64,000 nucleotides of DNA. Origin: Arthrinium phaeospermum. Its lineage: Eukaryota > Ascomycota > Sordariomycetes > Amphisphaeriales > Apiosporaceae. The notes beneath the pieces were generated by a model. The model saw only the letters and a list, made by a program, of their open reading frames with translations, was not told the origin of the DNA and ran no database searches. Position 1 is the stretch's first letter; every line of letters begins with the position of its first letter. Positions 33,794 to 42,824 of the stretch are shown piece after piece. The stretch is taken from assembly GCA_006503535.1 (NCBI GenBank), contig QYRS01000010.1, positions 2,666,001 through 2,730,000 of the forward strand, written 5' to 3'. A program made the position numbers and the translations under genes.

Positions 33794-35186
33794 CTTGAGG
33801 GCACGACGGGTGGTAAGATTGACACTGTCGATGGTTGGAGATTGGCAGTGAATATGGCGAAGGTAAAAAACAACAATTATGTTGGCTTATTTCTTTTCTT
33901 TTAGAACTTTTACTAAACTGCGAGATACGTCTTATTTAATATGTCGTTAAGATACTTCGACCCTGAAGTTTCTCCGAAGTCCAGAGAAGGTTATGAGACC
34001 TAATACCTCTTCCCAAGGTTTATCGAGGACGTGGGCGGCGGAAAGTAATTCTGAGCTGCGGTAAATGGCAGAAACTTTCCACGATCAGTAGGCACATGAG
34101 GTTTGTTTTACCAAAGTGCCAAGAAGAGCGGCACGGCGAGACAACAACAAATGGGCGTGGTTAAACAACATAGAATCATGACGTGCGTGTGTAGTGGTGC
34201 AATGGTGCAATGGCGTACCATTGCAAATGTACTACTTCGCGTTGGCCACCACCAAAGGCACAGTGTTACCTCTGGTCACGTTATAATGCTTTAGGCGTGT
34301 TCCCTTTTCACCAGCCAGCTGTTCAAGTACAGGGTAATCGCATGTGACCTAGTACGCTGCATACTTCACTGGTTTGTTTCACTCCCTTCCTTGGCTGATG
34401 ATGTGGTAGTGCGATTGGTACACTTCTGCCAGCTCATCGTCGTCCCATCAGCCGGCCAATTACGTCGACCTCATCGGCTTACTTGATGAGTCGGGGAGAC
34501 AAGCCACTTCATGGAGAAGTAGGACGTGTGGTTGGCGCCGTGGGAAGTGCTGTATAACTCGCGCTCGTCCTCCGACGCTCCGGGCGAACGTTGTGACTCT
34601 ATCTCAACACCAGCACAGATGGGGCCGTAGTGAAGTCAAGTGGTCACGAGAGCTTCATCCAATCAGCCACCTTTTCCAGTCGGAGAAGCCGAAAGGGAAA
34701 GGTTAGCTGGCGTGCATACACGATCCGTACCTCCAAACCAGCTGGCTGATGAAATAGAAGCACAACCTGAGTTTGCAAGCTCAATCCCGTCCAAAGCGAC
34801 CCAAACAGTTTCATCTTTGCTGTTGGATAACCAGGTACTGGCACGGTGTATTCCAGCACCTGGTCCCGTGTGGTGTTCTCATGACTCCTTGCAAGCTGTT
34901 TCGTTACATGTTGGATGTGTAGCTTACCAAGCCAATCACACTGCCTCGTGGGTGATTTGAATAGCTTTCGTCTCTTCAGATGTCTGGTACACGACCCGGG
35001 AAAGAAAAGGCTTCATAGGCCTTTTTCATAAAGGATCGAGTATAACAGTAATTATAAATATCCATCGTCGTTCTCCTCTTGGAAAACCGTCCCTGATTGT
35101 CTGCAAGTCACCCACAGTCGACTGCTGAAGCTGTGCTGCTCTTTCCCCCTTTTCTTCGACTCAAAACACCCTACAAAACTATCGTC
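33794..35186. other. Intergenic region, no gene seen
   Basis: About 1.4 kb with short frames lacking domains. The left part is AT-rich (33860-33950). A GATGAGTCGGGG-type palindrome-poor stretch offers nothing definite. Confidence 0.4.
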
Positions 35187-35678
35187 ATGAGGGTCGATAT
35201 CCTCACTTTCTGCATCTTGCTCTTCCATGGGGCAATGGTCCTGGTGATTGGTTCGCCGATCACCGGGACCATTGGCGACGACGGATCGACGTCGACTACC
35301 TCGACCACCCTCTCGCAACCAACCACTTCTTTCGAGGTAGAACCTACACCAACACCCGATGCCAATGTTGCTCAGTGCCCCGACAGCTCGTGTGATTTCG
35401 CCCCTGACAGCAACGATTGCCCCCTGCGAGACCCGGGAGATGACGACGACGAGCCAGGATATGGCGATGGATCCGATGGTGACGATGAACCTCCAATCGG
35501 AGCCATTCTTGCTCCCGCCACTGGAAAACCAAGGCCCTACACCGTGGTTACCCCGGGGTACCCAGATATCCACTTCGAGTCTAAACGGTACCCTGGATCA
35601 GCCCAGGTGTGTGATGATCCCGAATGGGATGTAGGGAACTATAGAGTGTCTTTTAGTACCGGCGTAGAAGCTGCCTAA
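35187..35678 (+). CDS. Small secreted acidic Thr/Pro/Asp-rich protein
   Basis: 163 residues from the Met at 35187 (context GTCATGAGG). An in-frame Met 90 nt upstream would place 30 residues before the signal peptide, so the internal start is preferred. Residues 1-23 are a clear signal peptide (ILTFCILLFHGAMVLVIGS). The mature chain has a Ser/Thr tract (STSTTSTTLSQPTTS), a four-Cys part (CPDSSCDF, DCPLR, later VCDDPE) and a very acidic linker (DDDDEPGYGDGSDGDDEPP). No catalytic motif or known family is recognised. It sits immediately left of the accessory island. A cell-surface or secreted role is inferred. Confidence 0.6.
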   Translation: MRVDILTFCILLFHGAMVLVIGSPITGTIGDDGSTSTTSTTLSQPTTSFEVEPTPTPDANVAQCPDSSCDFAPDSNDCPLRDPGDDDDEPGYGDGSDGDDEPPIGAILAPATGKPRPYTVVTPGYPDIHFESKRYPGSAQVCDDPEWDVGNYRVSFSTGVEAA

Positions 35679-35938
35679 TCGGGAAGGTTGCCAAGCCTCG
35701 AAAGGTGAAAGGTGGAAGGTTCGGAAGCCCGCTGCGTGCACCTTCCTAAGTACCCCCGGCTCGTAAAGATGTACCCCGATACTTGATCGCCCGCGACACT
35801 TTGTACACCATGCCGTCGTACCACAGCCCAGCCCCGCGCCTGCGCCCAGCGCACCGCGCCAGGTTGATTGCCTAAGCAATGAAGCTTTACCTCAACTGAA
35901 CTCCGTCCATCAGTGACGCTTTACTCGCACAAGCAGCC

Positions 35939-37342
35939 ATGGTGTCTTTTGCTACCTACCGAACGTTCACACCCTCGTCGTACCAAAAGGGGCGTACTGA
36001 TCGTCATAAGCCAACTGCGACGCCGACTCCGATCGATCTCCCCTTGCCAGACACCAATCGCGTCGGTGCGCAGAATGCCAGGCTCCCGCCGACCGATGGC
36101 CACCAAGGGCCGTCGCTAATCCAGCCCAACATCTCGAGGAAACGACAAGACGCCCCCGACGATTGCGAAGCCCACGGGGACGACGCAGCAGACCGTCCAA
36201 AGCGACCCAAGATCGGCGGCTTGTTTTCGGACAAACAGTACAAACGTCGAAACCGAGCCTCCACCTTGGTACCGACACGCCGATTCCCCCCAGTATCCGC
36301 GCACGACACCCCCGTTCCGCACACCGGGCCCCTCTTCGCTACCAAGAAAGATCGACGCTATAAACAACCTAGCTCGGCGGCTCCAGGTACCGAAAACACC
36401 TTCAGCGATCACACCAGCGTTGCCGCTGCGAACGGCCCCAACACTGACAGCGGTCGCAATGCACCAAGAGCCACCGAGGCCGCCGCGGCGAGCCGACCGT
36501 TCTTTGCCCCGGAGGCCCCATCTCCTCTGAGCCTCCACTGTTCGACGTGCCGTGTCATGCTCAAGACCTTCTGGTACGAATGTCAAGAGTGTGCCGAGGT
36601 AGTGAATCTCTGTGTCAACTGTCGCTGGCAACACGCCCCCGATCACCCATTAGAATTGAGCCACCACGAAGTCGGCGGTGACGACGACAAGTCGGTGGAT
36701 GATTTTGAGGCTGCTGATCTGGTCAATGAGAGCACGGCGGAGGATAGTCTAGATGATGACATCAAAGAGCCGGGAAAGGAGGATCGGACCGATCAAGACG
36801 CGCTTTCAGAACGCGAGTCGGATTCCGATATCGCCGGCAACGGGGCGGAGCAGTGCACGAGTCATGCCACCGTTAGCCCCGTTACCCGCCTGCCGCGCGA
36901 CCAGTCACCCCTCCCGCGGCAACGTTTATATCCCGTCACGATATATTTTACGGAGGAGGGTCTTCTGCAATTTGCCACTTCGAACCAACATATTATGAGC
37001 GACGCCCAGCAAATATTAAACCGTCTGCGTGGGGCTGACGGGTCGCAGGCCAGAGTTGGTAATCGGCATTGGGACGACGGCGACGGCGACGGCGACGGTA
37101 ATCGCTCGGAAGTATCCGGGCCGGCCACTACCCGTTCCAGGACAGAGCCTGGTCTCGAGGACGCAGCCCATTCTGGACCACGCAGGAGACCTCGCCAGGG
37201 CGGCCGTGTCTGGCTTGCTGAGGATAAGCGGCGGCTCACAAAATTGAAGCGGAAGGGTTGGACTGCTGAAAGGATAGGGGAGCGGTTGAATCGAAGTGCT
37301 CACGCAGTGAGTCAGCAATGGAACAAGCAGAAAGGTACCTAG
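35939..37342 (+). CDS. ZZ-like zinc finger and Myb/SANT-like protein
   Basis: Intronless, 467 residues. The first 195 residues are disordered and basic with a bipartite-looking nuclear signal (DRPKRPKIGG near 87). A ZZ-like finger follows: Cys201, 204, 215, 218, 225 and 228 (HCSTCRV...YECQEC...LCVNC) with downstream His residues. A long acidic linker with a GDGDGDG run leads to residues 410-465, a helix-turn-helix of Myb/SANT type: RVWLAEDKRRLTKLKRKG, WTAERIGERLNRS, AHAVSQQWNKQ, with Trp at the three expected hydrophobic positions. It is expected to be nuclear and DNA-binding. The finger has exactly the same Cys spacing as the C-terminal finger of the HSP70-like gene at 42825-45793. It is convergent with the next gene, with 138 bp between stop codons. 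Confidence 0.72.
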   Translation: MVSFATYRTFTPSSYQKGRTDRHKPTATPTPIDLPLPDTNRVGAQNARLPPTDGHQGPSLIQPNISRKRQDAPDDCEAHGDDAADRPKRPKIGGLFSDKQYKRRNRASTLVPTRRFPPVSAHDTPVPHTGPLFATKKDRRYKQPSSAAPGTENTFSDHTSVAAANGPNTDSGRNAPRATEAAAASRPFFAPEAPSPLSLHCSTCRVMLKTFWYECQECAEVVNLCVNCRWQHAPDHPLELSHHEVGGDDDKSVDDFEAADLVNESTAEDSLDDDIKEPGKEDRTDQDALSERESDSDIAGNGAEQCTSHATVSPVTRLPRDQSPLPRQRLYPVTIYFTEEGLLQFATSNQHIMSDAQQILNRLRGADGSQARVGNRHWDDGDGDGDGNRSEVSGPATTRSRTEPGLEDAAHSGPRRRPRQGGRVWLAEDKRRLTKLKRKGWTAERIGERLNRSAHAVSQQWNKQKGT

Positions 37343-37480
37343 TTGCTAGTAGAACACGTTTGACGGATGCTGCAGTCTGCTATTATGTACCGGTTCGATT
37401 CCGCTGTTCTGTTCCTGCTGCCTATCAAGTCTAAATGCTCTCGCTTGCTCATGCCTCTCCGCACTTCAGAGCCATCTCAG

Positions 37481-40438
37481 TCAAGTGTCCGAGCCCAATA
37501 GCCTCTCGCGATCAACCGGACGATTGAACGCTCGCATATATTCGTGCTCAAAGGCGAGGCTGAAGTGCTCGACGCAAATGTCAGGGAAACTACTCTTTAC
37601 CGACATGTACTTATCCCAGGTCATGGCAAACTCCCGCCGCGGGGATTCAGGATCGGCAACGAGGTTCATTGCCGCCCGACTCAGCGTTGCCACGTAGTCC
37701 TTCTGCTCCCAACCAGGGGGGGCTGTGCAGTTCTGGGCCAGAAATCCATCCTCGCCTACTTGCGGTGGTGCTTTGGTCAGGGACCTTTCTATGCCGTCAA
37801 GCCTGGCTTGAAGTTGGTCCATTCTGCTGTCCGTTCTATCCGATCCGGCTTTTATGAGGCCAAAAAGCTGCTCTTTTAGGACTTCCCCTTCCTCAATACC
37901 GAGTTTTTCCATCAAATCTATCCTTAGCTTGCCGTGCCACTCCTCGACTTGCTCGTTCAGGTTTGCACTTAAGGAGACCTCGGATTGCGCCAGTTTTGTC
38001 ATCAACTCGGATACCAGCTGAGCCTGCGACGTCCTGATCTCGCCTCCCAATTCCTCGCGTAGGTCCACTTTGCAAGCCTTGAGGTCGCGTGCAAGATCTT
38101 CTCTGGTCAAGTCCCCAGCTTTGGGTTTCTTGGGCGACCTTGTATCGGGGCTGGCGGTTCGCTTCCGTAAGTTGATACTCTCATACATTGCGAAAAGATC
38201 CCTCCCTTTGCCGGTGCTTGTGCTTGGTGCTATTGACGATTGCCTACTGTGGCTGCTCGCGGCCGTATCGGCGTCGTTATGTTCATTGGCTGGCGCCCAT
38301 GGAGAATTGGGCTTTGGCCGTCGTTCCTTGTGTGCTGCAAAAAGGTGAGTCGCTTTCTCTGCTCCAATACTTGCCGCAGACGCCGGTCGGGGAGTACTCG
38401 CTCGCTGCGCCGCTTGGGGGATGCTGGTCTTCTCAGTCGTTGTTTTGTTGGGAAGCCTGACGGGAGCTGGTTCGGAATCCGGATGAACAGCTTTGCTAGG
38501 TGGCGCCGGCGTTGGGATTGACAAAGGTGGCGGGATTTCGCCGAGAAGCTTGCGCAATGTATCGTATCCCAAGTTCGCATTGAGTTTCTCCTTGTCTACC
38601 AGAACATCTAGGGGCATGGTAGGTTGGAGCGGGCGTCCATCGACAGGAAGGTCCTCCGGGAAGCCGCTGGCCTTCTCCTTGCAGATGCTGGCTTGCTGGG
38701 GTGTAAGAACGTTGGTGTTGCCTGGAATTATGATTGCCCGGAGTTGCCAGTCAGTTAGCCTGAGGACTTTCCTGAGGTCCAAAAGTTGTCTCCTCTGCTC
38801 CCCTGTGTCGCGGGCCTCGGGATGGATGAGTCCACGCGCACGAAGTCTGTCGAGCGTGATCACCTCCTCGATGTACGAACTGAAGCTGTCGTGTACCCGT
38901 ATCTGATCGAAGAAATGAGACAGCTGACTGAGAAGCATCTGATGGTGACCAATGTATGCCGGTTCGACATGGTGAAGGAGCGCTGCGTTCACAGCTTCCC
39001 AAGCGGTGTAGCCCTTGATCTTCCTTAGCTCGTCCACATCAGCACTTTGCGTCCGCGGCGGGGATACCCCAGTATCGTGCATGTCCAGTAGCATGTATGG
39101 CTCTGCCGCGTCGGAATACGTCGAGGAGTGAAGACTCTCGAGTCTCCGAAGGCTCTGAAGGAAAAGCGATCTAACAATAAGTTGTTCTTCATGCGACCCA
39201 GCCTGGTCGTGTCTCCCGGCCCAGAATTTGCACCAGGGCCACAGGACCTCTTCGGCGCAGGGCTGGGCCAGAAGCCATCCCAGCAGAGCCGCTTCTGTCT
39301 GGGTCTGGGCCGGGTTGAGCACCCCGAACAACCTGAGGACATCATCGACAGTCTCTGAGACGTCCGGGGGACAGGGCTTGTGAGCCGCTGTAATTGCATC
39401 TGCATCCGTATCTGTCTCCGCACTCGTGGCGGCATCAGCTTGGGCATTGTCAGGGCCATAGGGGCTAGGCGGACCCTCGGTCACCTCCTCTTCGTCATCC
39501 GAGCCAGCGTCTTCAGGCTGGGAAGGAAGGTAGGGCCTGTCGCCAGTCACTTCGCCCTGAGGCACATCCGTTGGCGGCTCGGTAAGTTTGACGCATCCAG
39601 AAGCCCAGGCAGGCAGGTAGGGCTGCATGTTGCGCCTACACAGGGGATAGTCGGCCCCAAACAGTTGCGTGTAGTTTGCCAGGAAGGGAAGCATAGACCT
39701 GCGATCTTCTTCCGCCTGGAATACGGAAGGCAGGTTCGCTTTCGTAACCCCCTTCCAAAATCCCTGTTTGACGCTCAGCGTGTCTCGCGGTTTGAGCATC
39801 CACTGGATGCCCAAGTGCTCGATTCGTCTCTGGTACTTCTTGAAGTCTGGATACGCCAGGATCAAGACGGAAAGCATGCCGGCCGGCGACAAAAGGCCAG
39901 GCGCCCTGAATGCGGCCTTGTGGCGGCTCTTCTCCGCGGTGTTGGTCTCGGCGTTCTCCAAGGCCTCTCTCCAGGTGTTGCCCGAGGACATCCACTTCTC
40001 TAGCTGCACCCATGCCGCCTCGGCATCTCTCGAAACTTTGTGCCGAGAGGCAGCCATCTCGTTGACGTGAGAGAGCAGGTGGTGCATCACGTCATTTCCC
40101 TGGACATGGCCAAAGTCGGCGACCAGGCCCCGCGGGAAGACATCCATCGCGAAAAAGGCCATCTTCGCGAACATCCGGCATTGGGTTTGATCTTTATTCG
40201 AGCTGTTCATGGCGTAGGCCAGGCTCATAAACCAATCGGAACTGTGGCGGCTCTTGACATGGACCATGTTGACCGCTTTGCCGATTGTCAGTGGCTGGCG
40301 AGGAGTGGGAAGCCAGTCTTCCACGGCAGGGGCGTCCGTCCTGTCACGATCCTGCGTGTCCGCCATTCCGAGTCGCAGGGGAAACACGATGGTGTCATTT
40401 AAAGCCGGTCTCTCGCAACTCGGCTTTGTACCGGGCAT
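37481..40438 (-). CDS. 985-residue orphan with C-terminal coiled coil
   Basis: I do not recognise this protein. One long uninterrupted frame of 985 codons; the start may be the first Met or the one at residue 25 (GMADTQDRDRTD). Seen: an N-terminal mainly helical, Trp-rich region (residues 50-330, with SRHSSDWFMSLAYAM, WKGVTKANLPSVF, YLPAWASGCV). An acidic linker follows (about 340-385), then a second globular region (390-640, FGVLNPAQTQTEAALLGWLLAQ, ILPGN-like segments). A long Pro/Ser/Thr-rich stretch has a basic nuclear-type signal (RSPKKPKAGD near 770), followed by a coiled coil of about 110 residues (ELGGEIRTSQAQLVSELMTK... RMDQLQARLDGIERSL). A short conserved-looking end follows (DKYMSVKSSFPDIC). 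No nuclease, helicase or transposase motif is visible. The size and lack of stops argue for a functional gene. Confidence 0.72.
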   Translation of the reverse strand: MPGTKPSCERPALNDTIVFPLRLGMADTQDRDRTDAPAVEDWLPTPRQPLTIGKAVNMVHVKSRHSSDWFMSLAYAMNSSNKDQTQCRMFAKMAFFAMDVFPRGLVADFGHVQGNDVMHHLLSHVNEMAASRHKVSRDAEAAWVQLEKWMSSGNTWREALENAETNTAEKSRHKAAFRAPGLLSPAGMLSVLILAYPDFKKYQRRIEHLGIQWMLKPRDTLSVKQGFWKGVTKANLPSVFQAEEDRRSMLPFLANYTQLFGADYPLCRRNMQPYLPAWASGCVKLTEPPTDVPQGEVTGDRPYLPSQPEDAGSDDEEEVTEGPPSPYGPDNAQADAATSAETDTDADAITAAHKPCPPDVSETVDDVLRLFGVLNPAQTQTEAALLGWLLAQPCAEEVLWPWCKFWAGRHDQAGSHEEQLIVRSLFLQSLRRLESLHSSTYSDAAEPYMLLDMHDTGVSPPRTQSADVDELRKIKGYTAWEAVNAALLHHVEPAYIGHHQMLLSQLSHFFDQIRVHDSFSSYIEEVITLDRLRARGLIHPEARDTGEQRRQLLDLRKVLRLTDWQLRAIIIPGNTNVLTPQQASICKEKASGFPEDLPVDGRPLQPTMPLDVLVDKEKLNANLGYDTLRKLLGEIPPPLSIPTPAPPSKAVHPDSEPAPVRLPNKTTTEKTSIPQAAQRASTPRPASAASIGAEKATHLFAAHKERRPKPNSPWAPANEHNDADTAASSHSRQSSIAPSTSTGKGRDLFAMYESINLRKRTASPDTRSPKKPKAGDLTREDLARDLKACKVDLREELGGEIRTSQAQLVSELMTKLAQSEVSLSANLNEQVEEWHGKLRIDLMEKLGIEEGEVLKEQLFGLIKAGSDRTDSRMDQLQARLDGIERSLTKAPPQVGEDGFLAQNCTAPPGWEQKDYVATLSRAAMNLVADPESPRREFAMTWDKYMSVKSSFPDICVEHFSLAFEHEYMRAFNRPVDRERLLGSDT

Positions 40439-41169
40439 GCAAGCGACTAGAGAGCCTAAGTTGGGATGATACAGGGGCGACCTTCCAGCAGTGTGCTGCT
40501 GTAGGAAGTCACGGGCGGCACCTTACGTTGGGTGTGGTTAGATCGGGGAATAATCAGCTCCGTGCTCAGGTGTACCGCCCAAGGTACTTCTTCCTCGCCG
40601 ATTTACGTTCCGAAACAAGCCTTCCAGGATCTACCTTCCAGGCTATGCACAAACACCCCCCTTCGCCAAGACAGGAGCCTTCCAAGGCTCCGTGGCGCGC
40701 CGTTTCCGGCGACTTTCCATGGCTCATGTACCTTCCACCTTCCACCCTCCACCTTCCATCATCCACCTTCCACCTTCCACCTTCCACCGACCTAACGCAT
40801 ACACCGCCTGCATGGCGAAGGACGGGGGTGCGAAAGGGTTGGCGAGTTGGCTTCAGCTCCTCCAGGCAGTTAGTTACCTGCACTGTGCCGACAGGCGGGA
40901 GACTACCTAGAGCAACCAGAAAACGCCCACCGCTCCTTAGGCGATGAGACAACCCAACTAACACCGGCTGCTCTGGGCGATGGGGGTTCAACTTGGCATA
41001 AGTATGTGATGTATGCCCAGGTCAAATAAAAAACAGGAGTCCGTCCATCAAGCATCAATTGTGCTTAGACAAACCATCTTGCCTCCGAATTCGCCTGTGA
41101 AGACAACTTCCTGTGAAGACAGCTTCCTGCTGCCTGCCTATCTTTCCAACCGAGTCGCACCTTTGTACC
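40439..41169. other. Intergenic region with a 7-bp minisatellite
   Basis: Lies between the divergent orphan and MADS-like genes. Apart from the CCTTCCA tract at 40731-40788 nothing specific is visible. Confidence 0.5.
40731..40788. repeat. Minisatellite, unit CCTTCCA (about 8 copies)
   Basis: Tandem 7-bp units (ACCTTCC register) with a few substitutions (ACCCTCC, ATCATCC). Scattered single copies occur just upstream, at about 40620-40685. Confidence 0.85.
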
Positions 41170-42344
41170 ATGCAGGAAACATCCACCAACCAAGGGATGC
41201 CGAACAAGTCGCACCCGGCCCAGGCTATGAACACAGGTCGGCAGGCCGCGCCAGAGACTCATGGTCACTCTGGCCAGGGCTCCGTTGAGGAAGAGATTGC
41301 GCGACAGAAAAAGAAAGAGGACAGCAAGAGATACAACAATATGCGCAAGAGACGTATTTCAATTCTCAAACAGGTGCACAAGTTCCACAAGAGCACAGGT
41401 CATCATTCGTATTGGGTATCCCAGGACCCTGTGACCAAGAAGTACACCGCGTATGTCTCGCCGGGTGGTTCCAAATGGCCGCCACGGCATCGCAAGATCG
41501 TACGTCCTCCGTCAACCAACGATCCATTTTACCCACCACTTACTTACCTTACCCATCTACGCAGAAGCGCCGTAAGTGTCCGGTGATGACTGAGCACACG
41601 ACGGAAGAATTCGACGCTCTGCCTGAAAGCAGATGGGGTCTCCGGACACAGAAACGACCACCTGCCAAGCATTGGATGCGCGAGAAGGCTCTGCGTAAGA
41701 GAGGTGGCGCCGGTGCTGTCCAGCCCACCCAGCAGCCAGCTTTCCCCAAGGCCGGCGATGAGCCTGCACCCTCTGTGTCCGCACAGACCACCCAATTCCC
41801 GCCGCCCATGACCACTAACACTGTCGTCGGGTTGGGCAAAGAGACCTCCCAACCAGCCCCTCAATATGTCACCCAGCAATTCGCTCCCTTTCCCCTCGCG
41901 GATGCCATAGATTCTCAGGAAGCGATCGCCAGGGGCAGCCGTGTTGGCCCTCGTAATGATCTTGACGACTCTGCCGAGGTCACCGAAGCCTGCGACGCAT
42001 CTGAGGAGACTGAACCTGAGGACTCGATGGAGGAGACCAATGTCGACTTTGGCGAAACTGATGATGATGATGAGGGCCATGCAAGTGATGGCAGTCTGTG
42101 CTCTTCTCTAGATCTGTACAATGATTCGACCTCATCTAGCAAAAACCAACAACCTCACGTATTCAAACACGATGCAGGCCCTTATCAGGCGGCCCCACGC
42201 ACAACCTCGCCGACCCCTTACTGGACAGCGCGCTCTTCAGACAAGAAAAAGCCTCGAGCAGATGAACAGGGAGCCTCAACGTATCGTCGCTGTCGCATCT
42301 CTCGGGTCCAGCAAGGCAGAGTGCGTAAGGCGTCGCGAAAGTAA
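41170..42344 (+). CDS. MADS/SRF-like domain protein with acidic tail
   Basis: Two exons, 41170-41499 and 41565-42344, give 369 residues; the 65-nt intron runs from GTACGT to CTACGCAG. An in-frame upstream Met at 41113 is possible. Residues 45-110 resemble the divergent MADS-box module spread in fungi: a basic helix (RYNNMRKRRISILKQVHKFHKS), then a beta part (HHSYWVSQDPVTKKYTAYV) and the WPP signature (SKWPPRHRK). Residues 111-260 are basic and Gln/Pro-rich. 260-320 is strongly acidic (SEETEPEDSMEE, ETDDDDEG) and could be an activation region, and the C-terminus is basic (SRVQQGRVRKASRK). A nuclear DNA-binding role is inferred from the MADS-like core; the match is weak and should be treated as tentative. 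Confidence 0.62.
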
Positions 42345-42824
42345 GCTAGGTACCACACCACACCACACCACACGCGGCGCATACAGGAGTGGCATCGAGG
42401 TTCATATGTACCGGCATCGCAACACCGTTATGGCTTTGGCCTTGATCACTAGGGTCCCCGATGGCTATCACTTGTCACAGTCTCCCAACCAGACGGACAG
42501 CGCTTTGAAAGGCCTGTATTCTTAGCAAAGAACCAACGTGACGATCGTTGCATAGGATTTAGTTCACTACCGTTAGCCGGTAGTGCGGCATCCCCACTAA
42601 CCGGTCGGCCCTAGCTGGGGGTGGGGTTACAGTAAGGTGTGTGCTAGTGGTGGGCCCAACCACGGCAGTTCGAGATCTAGCCAACCTTAAATGTCACGTT
42701 TGAAAACGCCCGCCTTCTATTCAGCTTACTATATTGATCGTGAGCATCTGGCATGCCATGCATTCGTCCACCATGCTCGAGTGACCCGTATTCTATGCGT
42801 TGCCCTCGTCTCTCGACCCCCAAT
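42345..42824. other. Intergenic region with hairpin cluster
   Basis: Lies between convergent genes. It holds an (ACCAC)4 tract at 42352-42373 and three successive inverted repeats at 42565-42663. No coding frame is supported. Confidence 0.5.
42565..42663. repeat. Cluster of three inverted repeats (possible MITE relic or structured RNA)
   Basis: CACTACCG (42565-42572) pairs with CGGTAGTG (42578-42585) over a 5-nt loop. CCCCAC (42592-42597) pairs with GTGGGG (42621-42626). GTGGTGGGCCCAACCAC (42647-42663) is nearly self-complementary. The arms are exact or nearly so. Confidence 0.6.
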
